From assembly GCA_030632525.1 (NCBI GenBank), contig DAOVUP010000025.1, positions 1-9,539 on the forward strand: a DNA stretch of 9,539 bases, in the 5' to 3' direction. Every line of letters starts with the position of its first letter. Position 1 is the first letter of the stretch. Shown here piece after piece: positions 1 through 6,477 of this stretch. The position numbers and the translations under genes were made by a program. Below the pieces are notes generated by a model, which saw only the letters and a program-made list of their open reading frames with translations, was not told where the DNA came from and ran no database searches. The stretch is from Desulfobacteraceae bacterium (GTDB lineage Bacteria; Desulfobacterota; DSM-4660; Desulfatiglandales; Desulfatiglandaceae).

Positions 1-211
1 CAGGGTGACTGTAAAAGCGCGTAAAATGGGCGCAGAAGTTGCCTCGAAACCCGGGCGCCGGCGTGTCATCATAGGATACTGCGCCGCCCCCGAGATGATC
101 CAGCCGTTCAAAAACCCCTACTGACAAACCGGCTTTGGCCAGATAAGGGGCGATGGTCGTCCCATGATGTCCACCGCCGATAACTATTGCATCGTAAGAT
201 TTGTCCGCCAT
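1..211 (-). CDS. FAD-dependent oxidoreductase, phytoene-desaturase-like (N-terminal part)
   Basis: This gene runs off the left edge, so only the first 70 codons are visible. The protein begins MADKSYDAIVIGGGHHG and continues as a Rossmann fold. The dinucleotide motif GGGHHG fits GxGxxG, followed by an alpha helix (APYLAKAGL) and a second strand ending in Glu (VGVFE), which normally binds the FAD ribose. The next stretch, HLGGGA then APGFRGNFCAHF, resembles the COG1233 family (phytoene desaturase-like NAD(P)/FAD oxidoreductases), where GG(A)A and PGFR-type segments follow the FAD site. The ATG at 209-211 is preceded by a strong AGGAGGT ribosome site, which fixes the start. It is separated from etfB by about 260 bp with its own candidate promoter, so it is probably a separate transcript. 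The substrate cannot be told from this fragment; an ETF:quinone oxidoreductase or FixC-type flavoprotein is less likely but not excluded. Confidence 0.8.
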   Translation of the reverse strand, partial: MADKSYDAIVIGGGHHGTTIAPYLAKAGLSVGVFERLDHLGGGAVSYDDTPAPGFRGNFCAHFTRFYSHP

Positions 212-239
212 TCTATCTACCTCCTGTTTTTTTAAAATG

Positions 240-268
240 ATTATAAACTGCTCATATGATATTTGAAA
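240..268 (-). promoter_or_regulatory. Candidate promoter of the FAD oxidoreductase gene
   Basis: On the minus strand a perfect TATAAT lies at 245-240. At 17 bp spacing a poor -35 (TTTCAA, 3 of 6) occupies 268-263. Transcription would start near 233, about 22 bases before the ATG and just ahead of the AGGAGGT ribosome site. The perfect -10 in a fitting position is the main evidence; the weak -35 lowers confidence. Confidence 0.45.
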
Positions 269-346
269 TTTGAAACTTGTCGAAAATCCCGTCTTTAGCT
301 GTAAAACCTGAAATGGGATACCTCATTACCAACCCGTAACCCTCTG

Positions 347-381
347 GATTGATGATTGTCGATTGATGATTGTCGATTGAA
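347..381. repeat. Five tandem heptamers (GATTGNY) downstream of etfB
   Basis: Five head-to-tail 7-base units: GATTGAT, GATTGTC, GATTGAT, GATTGTC, GATTGAA. They can also be read as a 14-base unit repeated 2.4 times. A second array of five related heptamers in the same orientation lies at 2273-2307, upstream of etfA, so the etfAB pair is bracketed. The function is unknown; intergenic heptamer microsatellites are a plausible class. Confidence 0.8.
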
Positions 382-405
382 AAAATCTGAAACCCATAAC
401 CCGCA

Positions 406-424
406 ATCCCGCATCCTGCGGGAT
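406..424. repeat. Stem-loop between etfB and the oxidoreductase gene
   Basis: A perfect 7-bp stem, ATCCCGC / GCGGGAT, encloses a 5-base loop (ATCCT). It lies 52 bases beyond the etfB stop in transcription direction. No T-run directly follows on either strand (the nearest on the minus strand is about 20 bases on), so it is not a classical intrinsic terminator. It could act as an RNA 3' end stabiliser or belong to an intergenic palindromic repeat family. Confidence 0.5.
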
Positions 425-475
425 CTGCGCTTCGCTCCGTCCTGGAACCTTAGCTCCTACCCGGATTCAAGACCA

Positions 476-1267
476 TTATCTCAGCGTCTTAAAGACCTCC
501 GCCAGTTTTTCGGCCTGTTCATCGGGCGAGCCTTCCAAGAGCTCGCAATCTCTTCCCATATCAGGGGGTGAAGAGAGCGCCGTGATGCCCATTTGCTGAA
601 GCGCTTCCGGGGTTACTCCAAGATCCTCGGCGCTCCATGAGGGAATGGAACGTGCACCTCTCATCATTTTTAACATTTTGGTCCTGGAAATATACCTCAG
701 CTCCCCAACTTCATTGCTCACCGTTATTAATGCCGGCATTTGAGCTTTCACCCTTTCATACCCTTCTGGAATGTTCTTTTTAACCAAAACGTTCCCGTCT
801 TCGATGCTGATGTCCCGGGCCAGACTGATACAGGGAAGTGCCAGCATTTCACCTAGAATCAGACCTACCTGACCGGAATCCCAATCTCCGGCCTGCCTTC
901 CGGTCAGAACCAGATCATAGTCGCCGATCTTTCGGATGGCACCGGCCAGGGCAGCCGCCGTGGAATGGCTGTCAAGGTTTTCAAAATTGTCGTCTTCCAG
1001 AAGGATCAACTCATCAGCGCCTGCTGCCAGGGTTTTTCGCAACACCGTGTCCGACACTTTTTTGCCCAGACTCAGGACCGATATTTTCCCGCCTGCCTCT
1101 TCCTTCAGGCGAACGGCCACCTCCAGTGCATTTTCATCAAAAGGGCTGATGACCTGCGGCGCATCAACGATTACTTCCATTTTTTCCGCATCCACGCTCA
1201 CATCGGAAAGCGGCGCTTCCGGATCAGGAATCTGTTTGGCGCAGACGATTATTCTTATCTCTGTCAT
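476..1267 (-). CDS. etfB: Electron transfer flavoprotein, beta subunit
   Basis: A complete 263-aa EtfB, the usual length for the family. EtfB binds AMP structurally (or a second FAD in bifurcating ETFs) and pairs with EtfA to carry electrons from acyl-CoA dehydrogenases. Visible hallmarks are VCAKQIPDPE (residues 8-17), SPFDENALEVAVRLKE (41-56), and the adenine-nucleotide loop TGRQAGDWDSGQVG (122-135). The region PRY(A/M)SLPNIMKAKKK, typical of respiratory EtfB and used to grip the dehydrogenase, is replaced by LRYISRTKMLKMMRG (190-204), so its partner is probably not a standard mitochondrial-type dehydrogenase. The ATG overlaps the etfA stop by four bases (ATGA), so the two are translationally coupled. 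The order etfA then etfB is the reverse of the usual etfBA. Whether it bifurcates electrons cannot be decided by eye. Confidence 0.93.
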   Translation of the reverse strand: MTEIRIIVCAKQIPDPEAPLSDVSVDAEKMEVIVDAPQVISPFDENALEVAVRLKEEAGGKISVLSLGKKVSDTVLRKTLAAGADELILLEDDNFENLDSHSTAAALAGAIRKIGDYDLVLTGRQAGDWDSGQVGLILGEMLALPCISLARDISIEDGNVLVKKNIPEGYERVKAQMPALITVSNEVGELRYISRTKMLKMMRGARSIPSWSAEDLGVTPEALQQMGITALSSPPDMGRDCELLEGSPDEQAEKLAEVFKTLR

Positions 1268-2253
1268 GACAACTCCTCCAGTTTCTCTATAAGCGCCGGT
1301 ATGATTTCTTCATAATCTTCAACAACGCCGTAATCCGCCACTTTGAACATGTTGCAGCCAGGATCCGTATTGATGGCGATTATCTTTTTGGCATGAACCA
1401 TACCCACCAGGTGCTGAATGGCCCCCGATATCCCCACTGCCACATAGATATCCGGAGAGATCATCGTGCCGGTCAGACCCACCTGATGATCCGAAGAGAT
1501 CCAACCCTTGTCAACGGCCACACGACTGCACCCGATCATCACATTAGCGAATGATTTACTTAAGGCCTCTCTCAGCTCCTCAAGCAGTTCAAACCCGTCT
1601 TCCTCCCCAAGACCTGCGCCACCGGATACCACCACATCCGCCTTATCCAGGGCAACAATCTCCTCCCTGACAATTTCGAGGGATTCCACCTTGATCATGG
1701 ATTCATCAATTTTTGCTTTGATATCCACGATCTCTCCGTTCGCGTCACCCGACTCGGCCGCTGCAAAAACTTTTCCCCTCACCGTCGCTAATTGAGGCTC
1801 ACCCGGGCACTTGAAAACCGATATGGCATTACCCCCTGAAACCGGCTTGGTTCGTAGCAGAAGACCGTCTTCAGGATCAATGGACAGGTCAATGCAATCG
1901 GTGGTCAGCCGGGTGTTCAACCGGCATGCCAGTCTCGGGCCCAACTCCATACCCAAAAAAGAGTGGCTCATGAGAAGGACTTTCGGGTTGATTTCCCGGC
2001 AGGCCTGTTCCAGGCACGCCAACCACAAATCGGTCTTAAAGCCCTGCAATAAATGGTGTTCCAGCTTATAAACCTTAGCCGGACCATAGGGGAGAGCCTC
2101 ATCGGCCATCCCTGAAACCGAATCCCCCATCAACAGGAGGGAAAACTCGCCGCCCAGTTCACCGGCCAGTTTCTTTCCCGCGCCTAATAATTCGAGGGTC
2201 TTCAGATCCAGCGATCCCTCTTTCACTTCTCCCAATATCAAAACATCACTCAT
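1264..2253 (-). CDS. etfA: Electron transfer flavoprotein, alpha subunit
   Basis: A complete 329-aa EtfA. The N-terminal half is the ETF alpha/beta-like domain; the C-terminal FAD domain starts near VVSGGAGLG (208-216). Residues matching known FAD contacts are kept: Ser243-Arg244 in IGCSRVAVDKG (the Arg that stabilises the flavin semiquinone in human and methylotroph ETF), Thr261, the loop VGISGAIQH (273-281), Asn295 and Asp307. Departures from the common family pattern are GGAGLG instead of GGRGL, QVGLTGT instead of QVGQTGK (Gln to Leu at 260, Lys to Thr at 263), and DPGCNMFKVAD in place of the common D(P/K)xAPIFxVAD. The ATG at 2251-2253 has a GGGGAGG ribosome site about six bases upstream. 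The gene follows the membrane oxidoreductase by 148 bp on the same strand and runs directly into etfB. The neighbours imply that its FADH2 electrons go to that membrane protein. Confidence 0.93.
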   Translation of the reverse strand: MSDVLILGEVKEGSLDLKTLELLGAGKKLAGELGGEFSLLLMGDSVSGMADEALPYGPAKVYKLEHHLLQGFKTDLWLACLEQACREINPKVLLMSHSFLGMELGPRLACRLNTRLTTDCIDLSIDPEDGLLLRTKPVSGGNAISVFKCPGEPQLATVRGKVFAAAESGDANGEIVDIKAKIDESMIKVESLEIVREEIVALDKADVVVSGGAGLGEEDGFELLEELREALSKSFANVMIGCSRVAVDKGWISSDHQVGLTGTMISPDIYVAVGISGAIQHLVGMVHAKKIIAINTDPGCNMFKVADYGVVEDYEEIIPALIEKLEELS

Positions 2254-2272
2254 CCTGTTCCTCCCCTTATAG

Positions 2273-2307
2273 GATTGTCGATTTACGATTGTCGATTGAC
2301 GATTGAA
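2273..2307. repeat. Five tandem heptamers (GATTGWC) upstream of etfA
   Basis: Five 7-base units: GATTGTC, GATTTAC, GATTGTC, GATTGAC, GATTGAA. Both copy number and the final unit GATTGAA followed by AA match the array at 347-381. It sits 20-54 bases upstream of the etfA ATG, inside the leader if transcription comes from the upstream gene, so it would be part of the mRNA there. Confidence 0.8.
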
Positions 2308-2401
2308 AACCGCCTGAAAAATAGCATAAATGTTTCATCCGATCGTAACCTTGAGACCTTCGGCATTTAAAGTAAAATTACCAATGCATCAATAGTCAAT
2401 T

Positions 2402-4327
2402 TCATAGTGCCTGCAAAACCAGTTCATTCAGGTCCATGACCCGGAAGGGCTCCTTCAGCCCCGCTGCCTTGCGGGCATCTTCCAGCATGATGAGACATAA
2501 GGGGCATGCGGTAATGAGGATCTCTGCGCCGGTTGCCTCGGCCTCCCGGATTCGAACCTCGCTCATCTTGACCTCCCCCTGAAGGTCCTGCCACATCCTT
2601 CCACCACCGCCGCCGCAGCAGAGGCTGTCAGCCTGATAGTGGGTCATCTCTATCAGGTTGATCCCCGGGATGGCGCGAATAATCTCCCTTGGCTCATCAA
2701 AGATCCGGTTGTGCCGGCCTAAGTAGCAGGGATCGTGGTAAGTAACCGTCGCTTCCACCCCTTTTTTGAATCGAAGTTTCCCCTCTGCCATCAACTCCCG
2801 TAGAACCTGGGTGTAGTGGCGGGCCCTGAAAGGCGCTTCCGGATATTCGTTCTTGAATGTATGGAAGCAGTGGGGCGAAGAGGTCGCCACCTCGGTAATG
2901 CCGTATTTGTCAAAAAGCTCCTCACTACCTTTCCTCTGCTCCTCAAACAGCCCCAGTTCACCCACCCGCCGGGCAATGTCTCCACAACAGGGTTCTTTCT
3001 TTCCGAGTATGCCGAAATTCACACCGGCAGTCTGGAGGACCTTTGAAAACGATCGGGCGATCATCTGGGCTGTGTCATCAAAGGAGGTGGTACATCCCAC
3101 GAAATAGCAGAGATCGGCTTCTGCACCCCTCTTTGTGAGATCGATCAGTTCAAGCCCATCCGCCCAGGCCCCCCGCTTTCGCTTGGAAGACTCCCAGGGG
3201 TTATTGTATTTGAAAAGCTTCTCAAGTGTCTGGTTCAGAAGCTTGGGTACCATGGTTCCCTCTTCTACGGCCAGCACCCTTTTCTTTGTCACTACCTCAA
3301 AGGCGGCTCCGTAAACCGGGCATATTTCCAAGCAGGCCCTGCAGGTGGTGCAGTACCAGAAATTTTCATCCACCTTGCTTTCTTCTTTCGGGCTCATAAA
3401 CCGGATATCTCCCAATGGAAAATGCTCCTGCCACAAGGCCTGCCGCAAGGCCTGGACAAAATCCCGGGGGGCAAAAGGCTCGCCGGCACCGACAGAAGGA
3501 CAAGCCTCCACACACCTGCCGCATCGCATGCAGCCGTCAAAGAAGATCGCGTCTCCCAGATCAAATTCTCCCGCGCCTTCCTCCATACCCAGAACGATGG
3601 GTTTGGAAGCGCCCTGGAGATAAATGCCTGCGGGCGCCCCTAGAATATGAAATAGTTTGGTATAAGGGATTACCGCAATAAAACCGAGGCAGAGGAGAGC
3701 GTGTCCCCACCAGAGATATGGATAGAGACCCTCGGCCCCAGCGGGTGAAAAGAAGCCGCTCAAACACCAGCCCACAAATGACCAGCCGCCCCACGGGGAT
3801 CGCTCAACGGCCAGTCGAAGACCTTCCAGAATAAAGCCTGAGAGGGCCGCCAGCAACAGCCACAAAGGTACAACGGCATCCTCCAACCTTCGTTCAAGTC
3901 TGGGAACGCGCTGGAGATATCTGCGAATGAGGGCCCAGATAACCCCAGCCAGGAGCATGAGCCCCCCCACTTCCAATCCAAAGGAAAAGATCAGATGCGC
4001 CGTACCCTCTAAGAACGTAAAGATATAGTGGTGGATGGCCAGCAGAGAAGTGCCGATGAAAAGGGACAGAAACCCCCAGAAAATTAAAAGATGCATCAAC
4101 CCCGCGGCCACATCGCCCTGAAGCACACGCCGTCCTAAGAAAGTATCCAGGATCATCCTCTTGAGTGCTTCCTTTGAAAAAGGAATCTCTAAAGATCTTG
4201 AGCTCTTTTTCCATACAGAGACGTAGGCGACCACACCTGCGAGAAAAAGACCCGTGGCTAAGCCAGCCAAGACGTAGAAGATCCAAACGTTCCCGATCTG
4301 CCAGAACATGACGCGATGGGGTGTCAT
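2402..4327 (-). CDS. Membrane ETF:menaquinone oxidoreductase-like Fe-S protein (EMO/EtfD type)
   Basis: A 641-aa membrane protein joining a NarI/HdrE-like cytochrome b part to a HdrD-like part. About five membrane helices are visible (roughly 13-36, 77-105, 112-135, 150-172, 203-222), with candidate haem b histidines His79, His99/His100, His111, His209 and His227. Two ferredoxin motifs follow: Cys266/269/272/276 and Cys326/329/332/336. Two CCG domains complete it: Cys407, Cys412, Cys447-Cys448-Gly, Cys487; and Cys534, Cys570-Cys571-Gly, Cys608, Cys611. All ligands are present. This architecture is known for ETF:(methyl)menaquinone oxidoreductases of syntrophs and mycobacterial EtfD, which pass acyl-CoA-derived electrons from EtfAB to the quinone pool. 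It is the first gene of the likely operon with etfA and etfB, which supports that role. The ATG at 4325-4327 has a GAGGTGAT site upstream; the next Met (residue 7) has none. A heterodisulfide reductase acting on thiols is the alternative. Confidence 0.88.
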   Translation of the reverse strand: MTPHRVMFWQIGNVWIFYVLAGLATGLFLAGVVAYVSVWKKSSRSLEIPFSKEALKRMILDTFLGRRVLQGDVAAGLMHLLIFWGFLSLFIGTSLLAIHHYIFTFLEGTAHLIFSFGLEVGGLMLLAGVIWALIRRYLQRVPRLERRLEDAVVPLWLLLAALSGFILEGLRLAVERSPWGGWSFVGWCLSGFFSPAGAEGLYPYLWWGHALLCLGFIAVIPYTKLFHILGAPAGIYLQGASKPIVLGMEEGAGEFDLGDAIFFDGCMRCGRCVEACPSVGAGEPFAPRDFVQALRQALWQEHFPLGDIRFMSPKEESKVDENFWYCTTCRACLEICPVYGAAFEVVTKKRVLAVEEGTMVPKLLNQTLEKLFKYNNPWESSKRKRGAWADGLELIDLTKRGAEADLCYFVGCTTSFDDTAQMIARSFSKVLQTAGVNFGILGKKEPCCGDIARRVGELGLFEEQRKGSEELFDKYGITEVATSSPHCFHTFKNEYPEAPFRARHYTQVLRELMAEGKLRFKKGVEATVTYHDPCYLGRHNRIFDEPREIIRAIPGINLIEMTHYQADSLCCGGGGGRMWQDLQGEVKMSEVRIREAEATGAEILITACPLCLIMLEDARKAAGLKEPFRVMDLNELVLQAL

Positions 4328-4371
4328 AAAACCTGTATCACCTCAATCTTAAATTCTTCGATTCATGTTGA

Positions 4372-4403
4372 GAACATTGTTCGCTTTTTTGTTGACATGT
4401 CAA
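4372..4403 (-). promoter_or_regulatory. Candidate promoter of the EMO-etfA-etfB operon
   Basis: On the minus strand TTGACA (4403-4398) is followed after 16 bases by AACAAT (4381-4376, four of six matches). Transcription would start near 4369, about 42 bases before the ATG. The -10 lies within GAACATTGTTC (4372-4382), an 11-base palindrome with a one-base centre that could be an operator half or a full site. Confidence 0.4.
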
Positions 4404-4421
4404 ACCATTTATTTTTATATT
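4392..4421 (+). promoter_or_regulatory. Candidate promoter of the LysR-type regulator gene
   Basis: A consensus TTGACA (4392-4397), an 18-base spacer and TATATT (4416-4421) form a good sigma-70-like promoter. The predicted start is near 4428, about 40 bases before the regulator's ATG. The -35 is one half of the perfect palindrome TTGACATGTCAA (4392-4403); the other half gives a -35 for the opposite direction. Confidence 0.6.
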
Positions 4422-4423
4422 CG

Positions 4424-4440
4424 TATAAGATTTTCTTATA
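4424..4440. promoter_or_regulatory. 17-bp inverted repeat, candidate LysR-type operator
   Basis: TATAAGA-TTT-TCTTATA is a perfect 7-bp inverted repeat with a 3-bp centre. It contains ATAAG-N5-CTTAT, an AT-rich dyad similar in size to the T-N11-A sites of LysR-type regulators. It covers the predicted start of the regulator's own transcript, the position expected for autorepression. Which protein binds is inferred from position only. Confidence 0.5.
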
Positions 4441-4469
4441 TACAGAAAGTTTTCCTTATAGGACTCCTC

Positions 4470-5357
4470 ATGCGAATCAATCTCAACCAGCTCAGGGCCT
4501 TTTTCTTATCGGCAAGGGAAAGGAGTATAACCAAGGCGGCCCAATTCCTTTATGTTACCCAGCCGGCAGTCACCATGCAGATAAAATCCTTAGAGCAGGA
4601 CTTGGAGGTCAAGCTCTTCAGGAAATCTGGGAAGGGTCTCGATCTTACCGATGCAGGAGAGGTCCTTTTCGGCTATGCCGAACGGATGTTCGAGATCGTG
4701 GAAGAGATGGAGTATGTCCTTAAAGGATATGCCAACCTGACTCATGGCTCTCTCACCATTGGGACTACCCGTAGTTTTGCGAGGCATATAATGCCGGGTC
4801 TCCTGTCTCGTTTCCAGAAACGTTTTCCTAAGGTGAAGGTAATTCTGAAAGTGGGCAGTTCTCAGGAGGTTGCTGATGGCGTCCTGGATTTCAACTATGA
4901 CGTGGGAATCATAGGGAGACTTCCTTATAAGAGCAAGCTAAAGGTGATCCCCTATACAAAGGAAGAATTCTGCTTAGTAGTATCTCCGCAACATAGATTT
5001 GCCAAACGTGAGGAGGTCTCTCTTCATGATCTACATAAAGAGCCGATCATAATAAGGGAAAACGGCTCCGGTTCCAGGTATGCGGTCCTTTCCCTCCTGA
5101 GCTCTCATGACATCAGCCCGTCTGTTCTCTTAGAGGCTGGCAGCGTGGAGTTTATAAAGGAATATATTATCAAGGGAGAGGGGATCTCTTTTCTCTACAT
5201 GCCGGAAATTCGATTAGAGGCCTCCCTGGGTCTGCTCAAGCCTGTACGCGTCAAGGAAGGGCCTATCTTTGTGCAGACCGATACGATCTTCCCCCGGGAT
5301 GTTGACCTGTCGCCCCCGGTAAAAGCGTTCCTGCAGCTAATTGAGTCAGAGGAATAA
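4470..5357 (+). CDS. LysR-type transcriptional regulator (CbbR/CysB-like)
   Basis: A 295-aa DNA-binding regulator, the usual LysR length. Residues 1-60 form the winged helix-turn-helix: NLNQLRAFFLSARERSITKA, then VTQPAVTMQIKSLEQDLEVKLF and a wing ending LTDAGE. From about 92 a periplasmic-binding-like effector domain begins (GSLTIGTT), with IIIRENGSGSRYAV (193-206) forming a typical ligand-pocket segment of the CbbR/CysB branch. The open frame extends 35 codons further upstream, but that part (LFAFLLTC...) is not LysR-like. Met at 4470 starts the HTH and has AGGA six bases before it, so it was chosen. The gene is divergent from the EMO-etfAB operon, the classic arrangement for a LysR regulator and its target. 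The inducer is unknown; an acyl-CoA or fatty-acid-derived signal would fit the neighbours. It converges on the hydrolase gene with a 44-bp gap and no clear terminator. Confidence 0.92.
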   Translation: MRINLNQLRAFFLSARERSITKAAQFLYVTQPAVTMQIKSLEQDLEVKLFRKSGKGLDLTDAGEVLFGYAERMFEIVEEMEYVLKGYANLTHGSLTIGTTRSFARHIMPGLLSRFQKRFPKVKVILKVGSSQEVADGVLDFNYDVGIIGRLPYKSKLKVIPYTKEEFCLVVSPQHRFAKREEVSLHDLHKEPIIIRENGSGSRYAVLSLLSSHDISPSVLLEAGSVEFIKEYIIKGEGISFLYMPEIRLEASLGLLKPVRVKEGPIFVQTDTIFPRDVDLSPPVKAFLQLIESEE

Positions 5358-5401
5358 TATCACGTAAATCTGAAGTTGTTTTTGCGCGAGCCCTTAGTAT
5401 T

Positions 5402-6247
5402 TCACGGGGTAAACTCAAGACATTTCAGAACCTGCTTAAACGTGGGCCCATGGTAGAGCATGGAAACATGACAGATGGGCTTGGTCCTTACATCGTTCCA
5501 GCCTGATGGTGCCTTCAGGGATTCGGCAGGCAGTACCATATTGTCCACCGGCGAATTGATGGCAGTGCAATCCACTTCGGAAGGGATTCTTATCTCTTCT
5601 AACTCTCTTATCAGAGGACTGCCAAAGGCCAGGCTTTTGGCCAATCTCCCTATTCCGAAGACGGTCATCCTACTCCCTTTGTGTGGGGACCCCAATGTAA
5701 CGACCGCTCGGACCATCGGCCCTTGACCCCCATCCTTTCTTCCGGCGTAGGCCTTTGCAAGAAGTCCCCCCAGGCTGTGCCCTACCATCAATACGGCCTC
5801 CCCGGGAAAGGAACGGGCTGTTTCTACCATCCATCTATCCAGTTGACCACTGATCTCCCAGAAGGTGGACTTCAGACTATTATAATTGAACAGGTACACT
5901 CTTTGATATCCGGCGCGTCTCAGCCACCATCTGTAAAAGATCCATGCACTGGCATTGTGGTAAATACCGTGGATTAGAATGACTGGGGAAGAGGAAGTGG
6001 TATCACTCGGGTCCGGTCGCCACAACCTTTTGACAAAGGCCAGGGGACAGGAACTGATAATAATGATGTGACTCAGGATGCTTGACAGTAGCCCTTTTAA
6101 GATCCAGATCGTTGTTCTCCCACCAGATTCCTCAGCCAATTCATCCCGGTAAGGACTGTTTCCCGTATCGTACCAGAAAATAATGTATGTCATTAACGGA
6201 AAAAAGAAAAAAAGAACGATCAGGACAGCAATGATGATGCTCACCAC
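5402..6247 (-). CDS. Membrane-anchored lipase-like alpha/beta hydrolase
   Basis: A 281-aa hydrolase with a hydrophobic N-terminal anchor (about residues 3-24) and a second hydrophobic stretch (about 48-71), then the alpha/beta fold. ILIHGIYHNASAW (90-102) supplies the oxyanion-hole HG, and GHSLGG (156-161) holds the nucleophile Ser158. Asp235 in SPVDNMVLP and His260 in ICHVSML are the likely remaining triad members. The lipase box resembles triacylglycerol lipases and esterases rather than typical medium-chain PHA depolymerases. The start codon is GTG at 6245-6247, with AAGGAGG seven bases upstream; a second GTG follows immediately, so the start could be one codon later. It is divergent from the granule-protein genes, so a role in releasing acyl chains from storage granules or membrane lipids is possible, but this is inference. 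The substrate is unknown. Confidence 0.82.
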   Translation of the reverse strand: MVSIIIAVLIVLFFFFPLMTYIIFWYDTGNSPYRDELAEESGGRTTIWILKGLLSSILSHIIIISSCPLAFVKRLWRPDPSDTTSSSPVILIHGIYHNASAWIFYRWWLRRAGYQRVYLFNYNSLKSTFWEISGQLDRWMVETARSFPGEAVLMVGHSLGGLLAKAYAGRKDGGQGPMVRAVVTLGSPHKGSRMTVFGIGRLAKSLAFGSPLIRELEEIRIPSEVDCTAINSPVDNMVLPAESLKAPSGWNDVRTKPICHVSMLYHGPTFKQVLKCLEFTP

Positions 6248-6262
6248 GAAGAGGCCTCCTTA

Positions 6263-6286
6263 AGTAGTTGAGTGGTTGAGTAGGAA
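6263..6286. repeat. Short 8-bp direct repeat in the divergent intergenic region
   Basis: AGTAGTTG (6263-6270) is followed by AGTGGTTG (6271-6278) and the partial AGTAGG. It lies immediately upstream of the ribosome site of the hydrolase gene. It is a low-complexity tandem repeat with no assigned function. Confidence 0.4.
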
Positions 6287-6383
6287 AAGCAGATAAAATA
6301 AATAAAAGCTCATAAATATCAGGTAGATGCGGCATTCGCTACAGACAAATCAACGATTCCCGTTAAAAAAAGTATAAAAAAGG

Positions 6384-6411
6384 TTGACAAAATGACGCAG
6401 TGCGTTATATT
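6384..6411 (+). promoter_or_regulatory. Strong promoter of the granule-protein genes with internal palindrome
   Basis: TTGACA (6384-6389), a 16-bp spacer and TATATT (6406-6411) form a near-consensus promoter. An A-rich stretch just upstream (about 6364-6381) could serve as an UP element. The spacer contains ACGCAGTGCGT (6395-6405), a perfect 5-bp inverted repeat around one base. PhaR regulators of other bacteria bind TGC/GCA-containing dyads, so this is a candidate site for autoregulation by the downstream PhaR-like protein. That link is inference. Confidence 0.6.
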
Positions 6412-6477
6412 AAGGCCAACGCAACATCGGACCAAAGGAATCTAATAACTTTTTTTATCTTAAGGAGGTATTTATCC

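Noticed and set aside
406..424. Intrinsic terminator after etfB
   Set aside because: The stem is good but no T-run follows within normal distance on either strand, so it is listed only as a stem-loop.
838..1315. Several plus-strand open frames over etfB and the end of etfA
   Set aside because: They lie wholly antisense to well-recognised genes, have no protein family features or ribosome sites, and reflect the codon pattern of the real genes.
347..2307. CRISPR-like repeats around etfAB
   Set aside because: The repeats are 7-base head-to-tail units with no spacers, and the two arrays are 1.9 kb apart with genes between them.
3894..4286. 130-codon minus-strand frame inside the membrane oxidoreductase gene
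   Set aside because: It is an out-of-frame shadow of the membrane part, whose true frame has clear helices and continues into intact Fe-S motifs.
4365..4469. N-terminal extension of the LysR regulator by 35 residues
   Set aside because: The extension is hydrophobic, covers the promoter and operator dyads, has no ribosome site, and the LysR domain begins at the Met at 4470, which has AGGA at good spacing.
6400..6477. Earlier start for the granule repeat protein
   Set aside because: The extra 26 codons overlap the -10 box and the expected start site and have no ribosome site; ATG 6478 has AAGGAGG.
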